This document shows, piece by piece, positions 8,418 through 17,691 of a DNA stretch of 64,000 nt; positions within the stretch are counted from its first letter, which is position 1; every line of letters starts with the position of its first letter. Under the pieces are notes generated by a model. That model was not told the DNA's origin. It searched no databases and worked only from the letters and a program-made list of their open reading frames with translations. The position numbers and the translations under genes are program-made. This stretch comes from Sulfitobacter sp. LCG007 (GTDB lineage: Bacteria > Pseudomonadota > Alphaproteobacteria > Rhodobacterales > Rhodobacteraceae): positions 3,100,001 through 3,164,000 of the forward strand of contig NZ_CP161805.1 of assembly GCF_040801785.1 (NCBI RefSeq). The letters run 5' to 3'.

Positions 8418-9800
8418 TCACTTGCTGATGGAAAAACTCGGCAGTCCCGCCGCCGGGCTCGAAGCGGACTGCACAGTTTCGGGCGAACGCGCCGGTGTCA
8501 GACCGCTGTACTCCAGGGAAGCCTCGCGGATCAGATCCGTTCGCTCGGGCTGACCGGGAACGAAGACAGCCTCGGCGCCCGAATCGGCGGCGGTCAGACC
8601 CGCGTCATACCAGGCCGCCGCGGCATCGGTGCGCCGGGAGGTGCCGAAGCCCATTGCCAGGTGGTGCCCCATGAGTTCGCCGTAGACCTTCTCGCCGAGT
8701 GCATAAAGAACCAGAGCCGAGCCGATCGCCACATCCATGTTGTCGGTCCGGTAGCCGACCCCGAGGCAGATGCGCGCCGTTCCGGAAAGCTGCGCGGGGG
8801 ACATGCCGGTGCTCAGGATGAAATTCGAAACGTCCTGTTCGACCGCGTCACGCGGTTTTACCGAAAGCGCCGACACGAAATCCTTCACGGCGGGACCGAA
8901 CCCTTCGCACTGGCTCGCCACCTGCTGCGGGGTGAAACCCTGTACCTGTCCGATCAGTTCTTCGCTGCGGGCGATGGCGTAGGTGCGGGCCAGGCAGAAC
9001 TGTTCGTTCAGCGCGACCGAGGGATCGGTCATCGACGCCAGCGTGGTAAAGCCGCCGTTCGTATTCGTCACCAAGGACACGGCATTGCAATGAGAGGCGA
9101 GCGATGCCTGTTTGCTCTGCCCGAAGAAGTTCGGCAGCGCCGGTCCGGCGGTGGTGGCGTCGCTTGCGGCGGGCTCGACCGCAGGTGCCGGGAAGGGCGC
9201 GGGCGCGGCGGCTGCCATGACCTGCGGCGCCGCGGGCACGGGCGCGGGTTGCGGCGTCACCACGACGGTCGTGGTCGCCGGCTGAACCGGCTGCGGCGCG
9301 GCCGGCTGTCCATTGAGCTGCGCATATGTCGCCTTGAGCACGCCCCGCACGCCGTTGCGCGAGATGGTCTCCTGTACGTCGGGGGCGCCGGACTGCGCGC
9401 GATAGTAAGAGCTGGTGAGGATATTGAGTTGATAGGGCGTGAGCTCGCCGGAGGCAGGGAAGCCCATGAACGCCTGATAGCGGCTTACCGCGTTCTTCGA
9501 CTGGCGGCCAAGCTGGCCATCGACCGTCCCGGCGTTGAAGCCGAAATAGTTCAGCGAGGCCTGGATCTCCCGGCCCTGTTGGGTTGACGGTATCGTCGAG
9601 CGATAGACTTTCTTCTGGGTGTAGACCCTGCGAGGCGGCTCGGCCTGCTTGCGTCGTTCAACGTCGCGGCCGATCGCGTAACCGACGACTCCGCCGATCA
9701 GCGCCGAGGCCGCATCGTTCGCGCGGGCGGGTGCCGTCGTGACCGGCAATGCAGCCACTGAAAGTGAAAGGATGGAAACCACAAGCCGTTTTGAAAACAT
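8418..9800 (-). CDS. exported protein with peptidoglycan-binding domain 1
   Basis: A 460-residue protein with a Sec signal peptide (MFSKRLVVSILSLSVAALP..., likely cut after PARA). A short glycine-rich segment (LIGGVVGYAIGRDV) follows. A PG_binding_1-like repeat lies at about residues 80-140, with YFGFNAGTVDGQLGRQSKNAVSRYQ. Next is a Pro/Ala-rich linker (about residues 175-225) and a C-terminal domain of about 220 residues that I do not recognise. It probably sits in the periplasm bound to cell wall. The start is chosen because GGGGAAAG lies seven bases before the ATG and the signal peptide begins there; the frame stays open upstream by chance. Confidence 0.75.
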   Translation of the reverse strand: MFSKRLVVSILSLSVAALPVTTAPARANDAASALIGGVVGYAIGRDVERRKQAEPPRRVYTQKKVYRSTIPSTQQGREIQASLNYFGFNAGTVDGQLGRQSKNAVSRYQAFMGFPASGELTPYQLNILTSSYYRAQSGAPDVQETISRNGVRGVLKATYAQLNGQPAAPQPVQPATTTVVVTPQPAPVPAAPQVMAAAAPAPFPAPAVEPAASDATTAGPALPNFFGQSKQASLASHCNAVSLVTNTNGGFTTLASMTDPSVALNEQFCLARTYAIARSEELIGQVQGFTPQQVASQCEGFGPAVKDFVSALSVKPRDAVEQDVSNFILSTGMSPAQLSGTARICLGVGYRTDNMDVAIGSALVLYALGEKVYGELMGHHLAMGFGTSRRTDAAAAWYDAGLTAADSGAEAVFVPGQPERTDLIREASLEYSGLTPARSPETVQSASSPAAGLPSFSISK

Positions 9801-9963
9801 GATTCTTTCCCCAAATGTGTATTGCAGTTCCAGAAGCCTAGCATGACCGGGCCGAATCGCTAAGCGATCCGGTTCACATTTGTGCGGGGACGGGACGACG
9901 TCTCTTGAAGTTCGTCCCTCGGCATCAATGTTCTTGTCGAAAAATGTGTCCGGAGCCGAACCA

Positions 9964-10632
9964 GTGAAAACAGTTTCCAATGACGGGGATGTCCTGCAGA
10001 TCGATATCGTCTCGGATGTCATGTGCCCGTGGTGCATCGTGGGGTACAGGCAGCTCGAGCAGGCGCTGCGAAGACTTTCGCTCAGTGCCCGGCTGCGCTG
10101 GCATCCGTTCGAACTGAATCCGGACATGTCGCCGGGGGGCCAGAATCTGGGCGAGCATATCGCCGCGAAATACGGGGCGACGCCCGAACAGAGCCGGGAG
10201 AACCGCAAGCGGCTTGCCCGGATCGGCGAAAGTCTCGGCATTGTTTTCCGTTTCGATGACGACAGCCGGATCGTGAACAGTTTTCTGGCTCACCAGTTGC
10301 TGGACTGGGCCGATGAGAAAGGCCTGCAGCATCCGCTCATGCTGGCGCTCTTCGAGGCGCATTTCACCGCCGGGCTGGATGTGTCCGATCCGCAGGTTCT
10401 CACCGAGGTCGCCGGACGGGTGGGGCTCGATACCGCGGGGGCCGCGCAGGTGCTTGCCTCGGGCGAGCGCGCCGCCCGGGTCCGCGAGAACGAACGGTTC
10501 TGGACCTCGCGCGGGATAACCGGCGTGCCGTCGATGATCTTCGGCGGACGCTTCCTGCTGACCGGCGCGCAGGGCGTCGACACCTATGCAAGAATGCTCG
10601 AACGCGCGAGAGACGCGGGCGCGGCCGCCTGA
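9964..10632 (+). CDS. DsbA-family oxidoreductase, FrnE-like 2-hydroxychromene-2-carboxylate isomerase/thioredoxin fold
   Basis: About 222 residues in the cytoplasmic FrnE subfamily of DsbA-fold proteins. The active site CPWC lies in IVSDVMCPWCIVGYRQLE near the N-terminus, and the cis-Pro loop GVPSMIFGGRFLLTGAQG near the C-terminus is typical. No signal peptide is visible. The GTG at 9964 has a CGGAG ribosome site eight bases upstream and gives the usual short N-terminus. ATG codons at 9928 and 9880 are in frame but lack a good site. Likely role is thiol-disulfide exchange or a glutathione-dependent isomerase-like reaction; the substrate is not known. Confidence 0.87.
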   Translation: MKTVSNDGDVLQIDIVSDVMCPWCIVGYRQLEQALRRLSLSARLRWHPFELNPDMSPGGQNLGEHIAAKYGATPEQSRENRKRLARIGESLGIVFRFDDDSRIVNSFLAHQLLDWADEKGLQHPLMLALFEAHFTAGLDVSDPQVLTEVAGRVGLDTAGAAQVLASGERAARVRENERFWTSRGITGVPSMIFGGRFLLTGAQGVDTYARMLERARDAGAAA

Positions 10633-10671
10633 ACCCTTTCGCATGCCGGCCCGTGGGTCTATCTGAACCGT

Positions 10672-11343
10672 ATGGTTGAATGGATCATCAGCGAGGGCCT
10701 CACGGATTACCGCGTGGCGGAAGCCCGGATGGAGGCGCGTGCCGAGGCAATAGCGGCCGGTACCGCTACGGAATGCATATGGCTTCTCGAGCATCCATCG
10801 CTCTACACCGCAGGGACCAGCGCGAATGCGCAGGATCTGACCGACCCCGAGCGCTTCCCCGTCCACGCCACGAAGCGCGGCGGCCAGTACACCTATCACG
10901 GTCCGGGGCAGCGGATCGTCTACGTCATGCTCGACGTCGGCCGGCGTGGACGTGACGTGCGCTGTTTCGTGCGCCAGCTCGAATCCTGGGTGATCGCGGC
11001 GCTGGCGGAATTCAACGTGACCGGCGAGATCCGCCCGGGCCGGGTCGGTGTGTGGGTCAGCCGCCCGGAGCGGCCTCCCGGGCCGGACGGTGCGATCCGA
11101 GAGGAGAAGATCGCCGCCATCGGCATCCGGCTGCGCCGCTGGATCAGCTTTCACGGCATCTCGATCAATGTCGAACCGGATCTGACGCATTTCGAGGGGA
11201 TCGTCCCATGCGGCATCGCCGAACATGGCGTCACCAGTCTGGTCGATCTGGGACTGCCAGTCACGATGTCCGATCTGGACGACGCGCTGCGCCGGACCTT
11301 CGAGACGTCCTTCGGACGCAGCTGCGCCGACCTGAAAGGTTAA
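10672..11343 (+). CDS. lipB: octanoyltransferase LipB
   Basis: Transfers octanoyl from acyl carrier protein to the lipoyl domains of 2-oxoacid dehydrogenases and glycine cleavage H protein, the first step of lipoate synthesis. This 223-residue protein has the family signature [12 protein letters not shown] (about residues 69-80). The catalytic pair Lys146 ([10 protein letters not shown]) and Cys180 (GIVPCGI) is present, as is the block [10 protein letters not shown]. Length matches the family. It stands 39 bases after the DsbA-like gene in the same direction. Confidence 0.97.
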   Translation: MVEWIISEGLTDYRVAEARMEARAEAIAAGTATECIWLLEHPSLYTAGTSANAQDLTDPERFPVHATKRGGQYTYHGPGQRIVYVMLDVGRRGRDVRCFVRQLESWVIAALAEFNVTGEIRPGRVGVWVSRPERPPGPDGAIREEKIAAIGIRLRRWISFHGISINVEPDLTHFEGIVPCGIAEHGVTSLVDLGLPVTMSDLDDALRRTFETSFGRSCADLKG

Positions 11344-11502
11344 CGCCAAGCCCCGGCACGGAACGGGTTTCTTTCGGAAAATTATATCTGCCTGCGTCAA
11401 TTACGATCATTGCCCCGCTGCGCGAGTCCCACTAAAACCACCAGCACAACTCAGCGCGGGAACCCTTCCGCGGTCAGCACCCATATATGCGGGAGGCAAC
11501 GC

Positions 11503-13173
11503 ATGGCAGACGCAGCCATCCACGGCCACGAACATCACGACGAGCGCGGTTTCTTCACCCGCTGGTTCATGTCCACCAACCACAAGGACATCGGGATTCT
11601 CTACCTGATCGTCTCGGCCCTCGTCGGCTTCATTTCGGTCGCCTTTACGATCTACATGCGCCTCGAATTGATGCATCCCGGCGTGCAGCACATGTGCATG
11701 GAAGGCGCGCGTCTGTTTGCCTCTTCCGAGACCTGCACTCCGAACGGGCATCTGTGGAACGTGCTGATCACCGGGCACGGCATCCTGATGATGTTCTTCG
11801 TCGTCATTCCCGCCCTCTTCGGCGGTTTCGGCAACTACTTCATGCCCTTGCAGATCGGGGCGCCGGACATGGCCTTCCCGCGCATGAACAACCTGAGCTT
11901 CTGGCTCTACGTCGCCGGCACCTCGCTGGCCGTCTGCTCGGTCCTGACGCCGGGCGGCAACGACCAGCTCGGATCGGGCGTGGGCTGGGTTCTCTATCCG
12001 CCGCTGTCCTCCAACGAGGGCGGCGTGTCGATGGATTTCGCCATCTTCGCGGTGCACCTTTCCGGCGCTTCGTCGATCCTCGGCGCGATCAACATGATCA
12101 CGACATTCCTCAACATGCGCGCACCGGGCATGACGCTCTTCAAGGTGCCGCTGTTCTCGTGGTCGATCTTCGTCACCTCCTGGCTGATCCTGCTCTCGCT
12201 GCCCGTTCTGGCAGGCGCGATCACCATGCTTCTGATGGATCGCAACTTCGGCTTCGCCTTCTTCGATCCGGCAGGCGGCGGCGATCCGGTCCTCTACCAG
12301 CACATCCTGTGGTTCTTCGGACACCCCGAGGTCTACATCATCATCCTGCCCGGCTTCGGCATCATCAGCCACGTGATCGCGACCTTCTCGAGGAAACCCG
12401 TCTTCGGCTACCTGCCGATGGTCTGGGCCCTGATCGCCATCGGCGCGCTCGGTTTCGTCGTCTGGGCGCACCACATGTACACGGTCGGCCTGACGCTCAA
12501 CCAGCAGGCCTACTTCATGCTGGCAACCATGGTCATCGCGGTGCCGACCGGGGTCAAGGTCTTCAGCTGGATCGCGACGATGTGGGGCGGCTCGATCGAG
12601 TTCAAGACGCCGATGCTCTGGGCGTTCGGCTTCCTGTTCCTCTTCACCGTGGGCGGTGTGACCGGCATCGTGCTGAGCCAGGCCCCCATCGACCGCTACT
12701 ACCACGACACCTATTACGTGGTCGCGCACTTCCACTACGTGATGAGCCTCGGCGCCGTTTTCGCCATCTTCGCGGGCATGTATTTCTACCTGCCCAAGAT
12801 GACCGGCAAGATGTACCCCGAATGGGCAGGAAAGCTTCACTTCTGGATGATGTTCATCGGCGCGAACCTGACATTCTTCCCGCAGCACTTCCTGGGCCGT
12901 CAGGGCATGCCCCGCCGCTATATCGACTACCCGGAAGCCTTCGCGATGTGGAACTTCTGGTCCTCGATGGGCGCCTACCTCTCGTTCATGTCGTTCCTCT
13001 TCTTCTTCGGGATCATCTTCTACACCCTGCGTTTCGGAGCCGCCTCGCCGGCGCGCAACCCGTGGAACGAATATGCGGATACGCTGGAATGGACACTGCC
13101 CAGCCCCCCGCCGGAGCATACGTTCGAGATCCTTCCGAAGCAGGAAGACTGGGACAAGAACCCGGCCCACTGA
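11503..13173 (+). CDS. ctaD: cytochrome c oxidase subunit I (aa3-type)
   Basis: Catalytic subunit of the terminal oxidase, 556 residues with about 12 membrane helices. Haem and copper ligands are visible. H92 ([11 protein letters not shown]) binds haem a. HPEVYI provides a CuB histidine and the cross-linked tyrosine, and HHMYTVGL provides the two other CuB histidines. [11 protein letters not shown] provides the haem a3 and second haem a ligands. The start at 11503 follows GGGAGGCAAC; the frame extends upstream but without a site. As in other Rhodobacterales it is unlinked from the ctaC-B-G-E cluster (24870-28325). Confidence 0.98.
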   Translation: MADAAIHGHEHHDERGFFTRWFMSTNHKDIGILYLIVSALVGFISVAFTIYMRLELMHPGVQHMCMEGARLFASSETCTPNGHLWNVLITGHGILMMFFVVIPALFGGFGNYFMPLQIGAPDMAFPRMNNLSFWLYVAGTSLAVCSVLTPGGNDQLGSGVGWVLYPPLSSNEGGVSMDFAIFAVHLSGASSILGAINMITTFLNMRAPGMTLFKVPLFSWSIFVTSWLILLSLPVLAGAITMLLMDRNFGFAFFDPAGGGDPVLYQHILWFFGHPEVYIIILPGFGIISHVIATFSRKPVFGYLPMVWALIAIGALGFVVWAHHMYTVGLTLNQQAYFMLATMVIAVPTGVKVFSWIATMWGGSIEFKTPMLWAFGFLFLFTVGGVTGIVLSQAPIDRYYHDTYYVVAHFHYVMSLGAVFAIFAGMYFYLPKMTGKMYPEWAGKLHFWMMFIGANLTFFPQHFLGRQGMPRRYIDYPEAFAMWNFWSSMGAYLSFMSFLFFFGIIFYTLRFGAASPARNPWNEYADTLEWTLPSPPPEHTFEILPKQEDWDKNPAH

Positions 13174-13195
13174 GGCGACTGGCTCGAAACTGCGC

Positions 13196-13221
13196 AAGGC
13201 CCCGGCATCGTCCGGGGCCTT
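13196..13221 (+). terminator. rho-independent terminator of ctaD
   Basis: A 10-bp perfect stem (13196-13205 with 13212-13221) closes a 6-base loop and is followed by a pyrimidine-rich, T-containing tract, 22 bases after the ctaD stop codon. Confidence 0.85.
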
Positions 13222-13380
13222 TCTGCTTTCGGGCTTCAGACAGGGAATGATCGAACGGCCCGGATTTGCCCTTTTCCAAGGATCGGCATCTGCGATGTCA
13301 CGTCTGCGGCCACCTGCCGCGCGCCACCCCCTTGCACGACGGACCGTCCGGCATATCCTGACGCCAAGGGAGTCGCGCGA

Positions 13381-13863
13381 ATGCCCTACAAGTGGACCAA
13401 CGAACCGGGAGAGACGCCGCAGACGCTGCTGCTGTGGCCGCACCAGTCGCTGCCGGCGAAAGGAATGGCCGCCTTCATCCTTGCGACTTTCGGCATGATC
13501 CTGATCCCGGCGCTTTCGCTTCTCGGCTCGGTGTTGTTGTGGGGGATACTGCCGTTTCTGCTGCTGGCCGTCTGGGGCATATGGCATGCGCTTCAGTCAA
13601 ACCACCATGCCCGGCTGATTACCGAGGTGCTGACGCTGACTCCGAATGACGCGCATCTTGTCCGCACCGACCCCTCGGGTCGCACAAGGCGATGGGACTG
13701 CAATCGCGCCTGGACCCGGATCACCCGCTACGAGAAGGACGGGCCCGTGCCGAATTACGTCACCTTGCGCGGGATGGGCCGCGAGGTCGAGATCGGCGCC
13801 TTCCTCTCGGAAGAAGAGAGGGTAGCCCTGCACGAGGAACTCCTGCGCGCATGGCAGCGCTGA
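13381..13863 (+). CDS. DUF2244 membrane protein
   Basis: A 160-residue protein with two closely spaced hydrophobic segments (about residues 28-66, in the block MAAFILATFGMILIPALSL through LLAVWGIWHAL). A soluble C-terminal part follows, containing RRWDCNRAWTRI and EIGAFLSEEERVALHEELLRAW. This pattern is the DUF2244 family, commonly found beside cytochrome oxidase genes in alphaproteobacteria. Biochemical function is not established; the position after ctaD suggests a link to oxidase assembly or membrane function, which is inference. A ribosome site AAGGGAG precedes the ATG. Confidence 0.85.
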   Translation: MPYKWTNEPGETPQTLLLWPHQSLPAKGMAAFILATFGMILIPALSLLGSVLLWGILPFLLLAVWGIWHALQSNHHARLITEVLTLTPNDAHLVRTDPSGRTRRWDCNRAWTRITRYEKDGPVPNYVTLRGMGREVEIGAFLSEEERVALHEELLRAWQR

Positions 13864-13946
13864 CCCCATCCGGCATCCGGTCCCGTGAACCGGCATTTCC
13901 CGCAATCTCCGGGCGCATGGCCTCCTTGGGTCACAGGACCCACGCC

Positions 13947-14969
13947 ATGACGCGAAGATCCCTCCTGAGCGCCTGCGCCTGCCTTTGCGCCGGTTGGACG
14001 CCTGCCGGCGCGGACCCCCTGCCCCACCTCGTTCTGGATCCTGCCGGAACCACTGTTTCGGGCCTTTCAAGCGGGGCCTTCATGGCGGTGCAGCTTCAGG
14101 TGGCCTTTTCGCAAGCCATCCTCGGCGCAGGGGTCGTCGCAGGCGGGCCCTTCGGCTGTGCCGAGGGGCTGCTGTGGCGCGCGCTTCACGTCTGCATGGA
14201 CCCGTTTTTCGTTTCGGCCGACCCCCAGGATTCGCTCGCCGTCATCCGATCGCTGGACGCCGAGGACGCGATCGACCCGGCCGAGTTCATCGCCTCGGAC
14301 CGCGTCTATCTGTTCCACGGCAGGGCCGACGGCACGGTAGACCGCACCGCCATGGACGCGCTGGCAGAGATGTACGGCCTGCTCGGTGTCCCGTCCGCGG
14401 CCATCAGCTACGTCGATTCCTTCGATGCAGGTCATGGTTTCGTGACCGAGGCCGGATCGCTGACCTGCGATGCCACGGGCGGGAACTTCCTGATCGACTG
14501 CGATTTCGATCAGGCCGGCGATATCCTGACCTGGCTCTACGGAGCGCTCGATCCGGCTGGCGAGGACCGCCCGGACGCGTTGCTGAGCTTCGACCAGTCC
14601 GCCTATGCCGGCGGCGCGGCCGGCATGGATGACACCGGATTCGTCTATGTGCCAGAAGCCTGCGCGGCGGGGGAGACCTGCCGTCTGCACATCGCCCTGC
14701 ACGGCTGCAAGCAGGGGCGCGAGCGCCTGGGGTCGGATTTCGCGCGGCTCACCGGATACAATCGCTGGGCAGAAAGCAACGCAATCGTGGTGATCTACCC
14801 CCAGGCCATCAGCATTCCCGCCCCCTGGTACGACATCTACGGCGGCAACCCGAACGGATGCTGGGACTGGTGGGGATATTCGGGGGATGACTACCTCGGC
14901 CGTTCCGGTCCGCAACTGGCGGCGATAGCCCGGATGGCCGCGGCACTGGGCGCACCGCTGTCGCCGTGA
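13947..14969 (+). CDS. extracellular short-chain PHA depolymerase-like esterase (catalytic domain type 2)
   Basis: About 340 residues with an N-terminal signal (MTRRSLLSACACLCAGW...). The lipase box GLSSG with its nucleophilic serine lies near the N-terminus, in TTVSGLSSGAFMAVQ. The oxyanion-hole motif LHIALHGCKQ is near the C-terminus. That order is the circularly permuted type 2 arrangement of extracellular polyhydroxyalkanoate depolymerases. A histidine in DAGHGFV is the likely triad His. Further conserved blocks are YNRWAESNAIVVIYPQA and NPNGCWDWWGY. No separate polymer-binding domain is visible, so the natural substrate could be an oligomer or another ester. An in-frame ATG at 13917 is an alternative start. 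Confidence 0.82.
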   Translation: MTRRSLLSACACLCAGWTPAGADPLPHLVLDPAGTTVSGLSSGAFMAVQLQVAFSQAILGAGVVAGGPFGCAEGLLWRALHVCMDPFFVSADPQDSLAVIRSLDAEDAIDPAEFIASDRVYLFHGRADGTVDRTAMDALAEMYGLLGVPSAAISYVDSFDAGHGFVTEAGSLTCDATGGNFLIDCDFDQAGDILTWLYGALDPAGEDRPDALLSFDQSAYAGGAAGMDDTGFVYVPEACAAGETCRLHIALHGCKQGRERLGSDFARLTGYNRWAESNAIVVIYPQAISIPAPWYDIYGGNPNGCWDWWGYSGDDYLGRSGPQLAAIARMAAALGAPLSP

Positions 14970-15033
14970 GCGACGCCTTTCCAATTCCGGCGGGCCCGCT
15001 ACTGTCCGGACGACAGCAACAAGAGGGACAGGC

Positions 15034-15906
15034 ATGACACGAACCATGATCGGCGTGATCGGGGGCTCGGGCCTCTATGAGATGGCAGGGCTCGAGGACG
15101 CAGAGTGGGTGACGGTGGAGACCCCATGGGGAGCGCCCTCCGACGCGATCCTGACCGGGACTCTCGACGGGCTTCCGATGGCGTTTCTTCCGCGTCACGG
15201 GCGTGGGCACGCCCACAGTCCCTCCTCGGTTCCTTACCGTGCCAACATCGACGCGCTCAAGCGGCTGGGCGTAACGGATCTGGTTTCGGTTTCGGCATGC
15301 GGCTCCTTCCGGGAGGAAATGGCGCCCGGCGACTTCGTCCTCGTCGACCAGTTCATCGACCGGACCTTCGCGCGCGAAAAGTCGTTCTTCGGCCCGGGCT
15401 GCGTTGCCCATGTCTCGGTTGCGCACCCGACCTGTCCCCGCCTCTCCGGGATCTGTGCAGAGGCGGCCGGCAGTGCCGGCATCACCCTCCATGAGGGCGG
15501 CTGCTATCTCGCGATGGAGGGGCCCCAGTTCTCGACTTTGGCCGAAAGCCGCATGTACCGCGAAAGCTGGGGCTGCGACGTGATCGGGATGACCAACATG
15601 CCGGAGGCCAAGCTCGCGCGCGAAGCCGAGCTTTGCTATGCCTCGGTCGCCATGATCACCGATTACGACAGCTGGCATCCCGAGCATGGCGAGGTGGACG
15701 TGACGCAGATCATCGCGACGCTGATGGGCAATGCGGACAAGGCCCGCGCGCTGGTCGCGAACCTGCCCGGGCTCATCGGACGCCAGCGCGAAGCCTGTCC
15801 GCACGGCTGCGACCGGGCTCTCGAGCATGCGATCCTGACCTCGCCCGAAGCGCGGGATCGCGAATTGCTGGCCAGGCTCGACGCCGTGGCCGGGCGGGTC
15901 CTCTGA
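15034..15906 (+). CDS. mtnP: S-methyl-5'-thioadenosine phosphorylase
   Basis: Cleaves methylthioadenosine, the by-product of polyamine and homoserine-lactone synthesis, into adenine and methylthioribose 1-phosphate. The 290-residue protein shows IGVIGGSGLYEM at the N-terminus, the phosphate-binding FLPRHGRGHAHSPSSVPYRANI, and the nucleoside-site block AMEGPQFSTLAESRMYR with GMTNMPEAKLAREAELCYA. The released adenine would feed the adenine phosphoribosyltransferase encoded at 17692. A ribosome site AGAGGGACA precedes the ATG. Confidence 0.96.
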   Translation: MTRTMIGVIGGSGLYEMAGLEDAEWVTVETPWGAPSDAILTGTLDGLPMAFLPRHGRGHAHSPSSVPYRANIDALKRLGVTDLVSVSACGSFREEMAPGDFVLVDQFIDRTFAREKSFFGPGCVAHVSVAHPTCPRLSGICAEAAGSAGITLHEGGCYLAMEGPQFSTLAESRMYRESWGCDVIGMTNMPEAKLAREAELCYASVAMITDYDSWHPEHGEVDVTQIIATLMGNADKARALVANLPGLIGRQREACPHGCDRALEHAILTSPEARDRELLARLDAVAGRVL

Positions 15907-15937
15907 GGCGTGGCGCGGCCTTTCTGACGTCGAAAAG

Positions 15938-15968
15938 GCCCGGCCCCGGGTGACACGGGGGGCCGGGC
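15938..15968 (-). terminator. terminator of the minus-strand 16007-16892 gene pair
   Basis: A 10-bp GC stem (15938-15947 with 15959-15968) is followed on the minus strand by CTTTT. It lies between convergent mtnP and the minus-strand gene and may serve both directions weakly. Confidence 0.7.
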
Positions 15969-16006
15969 AGTCCCGAACCGCCGGGAGGGAGCGGTCCGGG
16001 GCGAGT

Positions 16007-16768
16007 TCAGATGGACTCCGCGAGTGCCACGCGATTGATGATCTGCAGCCTGTCACGGAGCTTGGCGATCCAGGGCAGCGTGCTGCCGTTGCAGGGCTTG
16101 CCATTGGCCGCCTGCGCCGCCTCGTTGTAGGGGATGCCCTCTTCCTCGAACTTGCTCTGCATGACGAAGTTGGAATGCTCCGCGAAGGAGACGGCTACCG
16201 TCCGCATCCGCAATGTCCCGGTTTCGTCGCGCATCGCGGCATTGAGCGTCTTGAGGACGGTGCAGGCCTTGTAGCCCTTGCTGAGATGCCAGGCCATCTG
16301 GCGTTCGCAGTCGTCCTGTTCGAACACGCGGGCCTTGGTCAGGTCGGTGATCTGGGACTCGCGACCCGTGAAGGTCTTGCCGCTGCGCGGGGGCGCGGTA
16401 AGGCGGATCGTCTCGCCGGAACGGGCCTCGATCTCGACACTGTCGCCGGAGATGGCATCGCGGGTCAGAACCACCGCGCGGATGAAGTCGGGGAAATCTT
16501 CCCGAAGCATGTTGTAGTAGACATCCGTGAAAAGATCGCCCGGCGCGATATTGTCCTCGCCAGCCTCGAGACTGCAGATCTGGGTGATCTTTCCTCGCGG
16601 CGAGACCGCAAGGATGCTGCCCGGGGTCAGGGTCATCGAGCCGGTGCCGAAATCGACGTCGTGATAGGCGTAGATGTCCGGTTCGGTGACGCCGGTCAGC
16701 CATGTAAACCCCATCCATCCCGATACGGTACAGGCGGCGGCGGTGGCAACGAGCTTCAGCGTCAGCAT
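16007..16768 (-). CDS. hypothetical exported or membrane-anchored protein
   Basis: I do not recognise this 253-residue protein. The N-terminus MLTLKLVATAAACTVSGWMGFTWL is a signal peptide or single anchor. The remainder is soluble, with charged alternating segments and four cysteines outside the leader (in TQICSLE, DDCERQM, YKACTVL and GKPCNGS), which suggests disulfides in the periplasm. A ribosome site GGGAGG precedes the ATG and lies within the 10-base gap after the small Cys-rich peptide gene, so the two are cotranscribed. No catalytic motif is evident. Confidence 0.7.
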   Translation of the reverse strand: MLTLKLVATAAACTVSGWMGFTWLTGVTEPDIYAYHDVDFGTGSMTLTPGSILAVSPRGKITQICSLEAGEDNIAPGDLFTDVYYNMLREDFPDFIRAVVLTRDAISGDSVEIEARSGETIRLTAPPRSGKTFTGRESQITDLTKARVFEQDDCERQMAWHLSKGYKACTVLKTLNAAMRDETGTLRMRTVAVSFAEHSNFVMQSKFEEEGIPYNEAAQAANGKPCNGSTLPWIAKLRDRLQIINRVALAESI

Positions 16769-16778
16769 GTCGGCCTCC

Positions 16779-16892
16779 CTATTTTGAACAGCAGCTCGAG
16801 TCGCCGCATGGGTAGTGCGTCGACGGGCAGGGTTCTGCGTATGCAGCCGTGGATGCGGTGAAAAGGATCACGAAAGCAGCAAGATGTTTCAT
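16779..16892 (-). CDS. 37-residue secreted cysteine-rich peptide
   Basis: This short gene reads MKHLAAFVILFTASTAAYA followed by an 18-residue mature segment containing PCPSTHYPCGDSSCCSK. The first part is a textbook Sec signal peptide with an AYA cut site. The mature part carries four cysteines, two of them adjacent. A GGAGA ribosome site lies seven bases before the ATG. It is the first gene of a two-gene unit with the hypothetical exported protein 10 bases downstream. Small size makes the call provisional, but signal peptide, ribosome site and spacing all agree. Function unknown. Confidence 0.62.
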   Translation of the reverse strand: MKHLAAFVILFTASTAAYAEPCPSTHYPCGDSSCCSK

Positions 16893-17048
16893 CGGGATTC
16901 TCCAGAATCAATTTTGAGCAGATAATGCCACCTTCCTAACGCGTATGACGGGAATGGTCTGTGAACCCGGTCACAGTCTCACGGCTTGCCAATCCCGGCG
17001 GAAGTTGGAAGGAATGGGGCGCCCGGCTCATGTCACAGGAATGCCGCG

Positions 17049-17675
17049 ATGCCCCTCGATCTCTGGCTGACCTTTGTTGCCGCCTCGATCCTCCTGCTGC
17101 TGATACCGGGACCGACCGTGCTGCTGGTCCTCAGCTACGCCCTGTCCAAGGGGCGCAGCGTGGCCCTTGCCTCTGCCGCCGGCGTTGCGCTCGGGGACTT
17201 CCTGGCCATGTCCGCGTCGCTGCTGGGTCTCGGGGCGCTGGTACTCGCATCTGCCACACTCTTCACGACGCTGAAATGGATCGGAGCGGCCTATCTCGTG
17301 TGGCTCGGCTTCCGACTGCTTCGTTCCGCGCCTGCTGACGGCCTCGCGACCGCCTCCATCTGCGAGGTTTCCGCACGCGGCGTCTTTGCCCATGCCGCAT
17401 CTGTAACCGCGCTCAATCCCAAGAGCATTGCCTTCTTCATCGCATTCGTGCCGCAATTCCTGAGCCCGGACGCACCGCTGGTCCCGCAATTCGCCATTCT
17501 CGTCGCAACCTTCGTCGGGCTGGCGGCGATGAATGCTTTGGTCTATGCGCTTGTTGCCGACCGCTTGCGCCGCCGGATCGGCAAGCCGCGTGTGATCTCC
17601 GCACTGACCCGGGCAGGAGGCCTCGCGCTCGTCTGCATGGGCGTCTTCACGGCCACGCTACGCCGCGCCACCTGA
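17049..17675 (+). CDS. LysE/RhtB-family amino-acid exporter
   Basis: A 208-residue inner-membrane protein with about six hydrophobic segments and the family N-terminal motif [18 protein letters not shown] (about residues 18-35), close to the consensus PGP-x(n)-G-R. Members export lysine, threonine, homoserine or related compounds. The chosen ATG follows AGGAA; the frame is open further upstream without support. It precedes apt by 16 bases and is likely cotranscribed with it, though no functional link is obvious. Substrate not predictable. Confidence 0.9.
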   Translation: MPLDLWLTFVAASILLLLIPGPTVLLVLSYALSKGRSVALASAAGVALGDFLAMSASLLGLGALVLASATLFTTLKWIGAAYLVWLGFRLLRSAPADGLATASICEVSARGVFAHAASVTALNPKSIAFFIAFVPQFLSPDAPLVPQFAILVATFVGLAAMNALVYALVADRLRRRIGKPRVISALTRAGGLALVCMGVFTATLRRAT

Positions 17676-17691
17676 AAGGACCCCCTCCTCG

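Noticed and set aside
11407-13587. 726-codon minus-strand frame opposite ctaD
   Set aside because: Biased in charged residues with no recognisable domain; ctaD is certain on the other strand.
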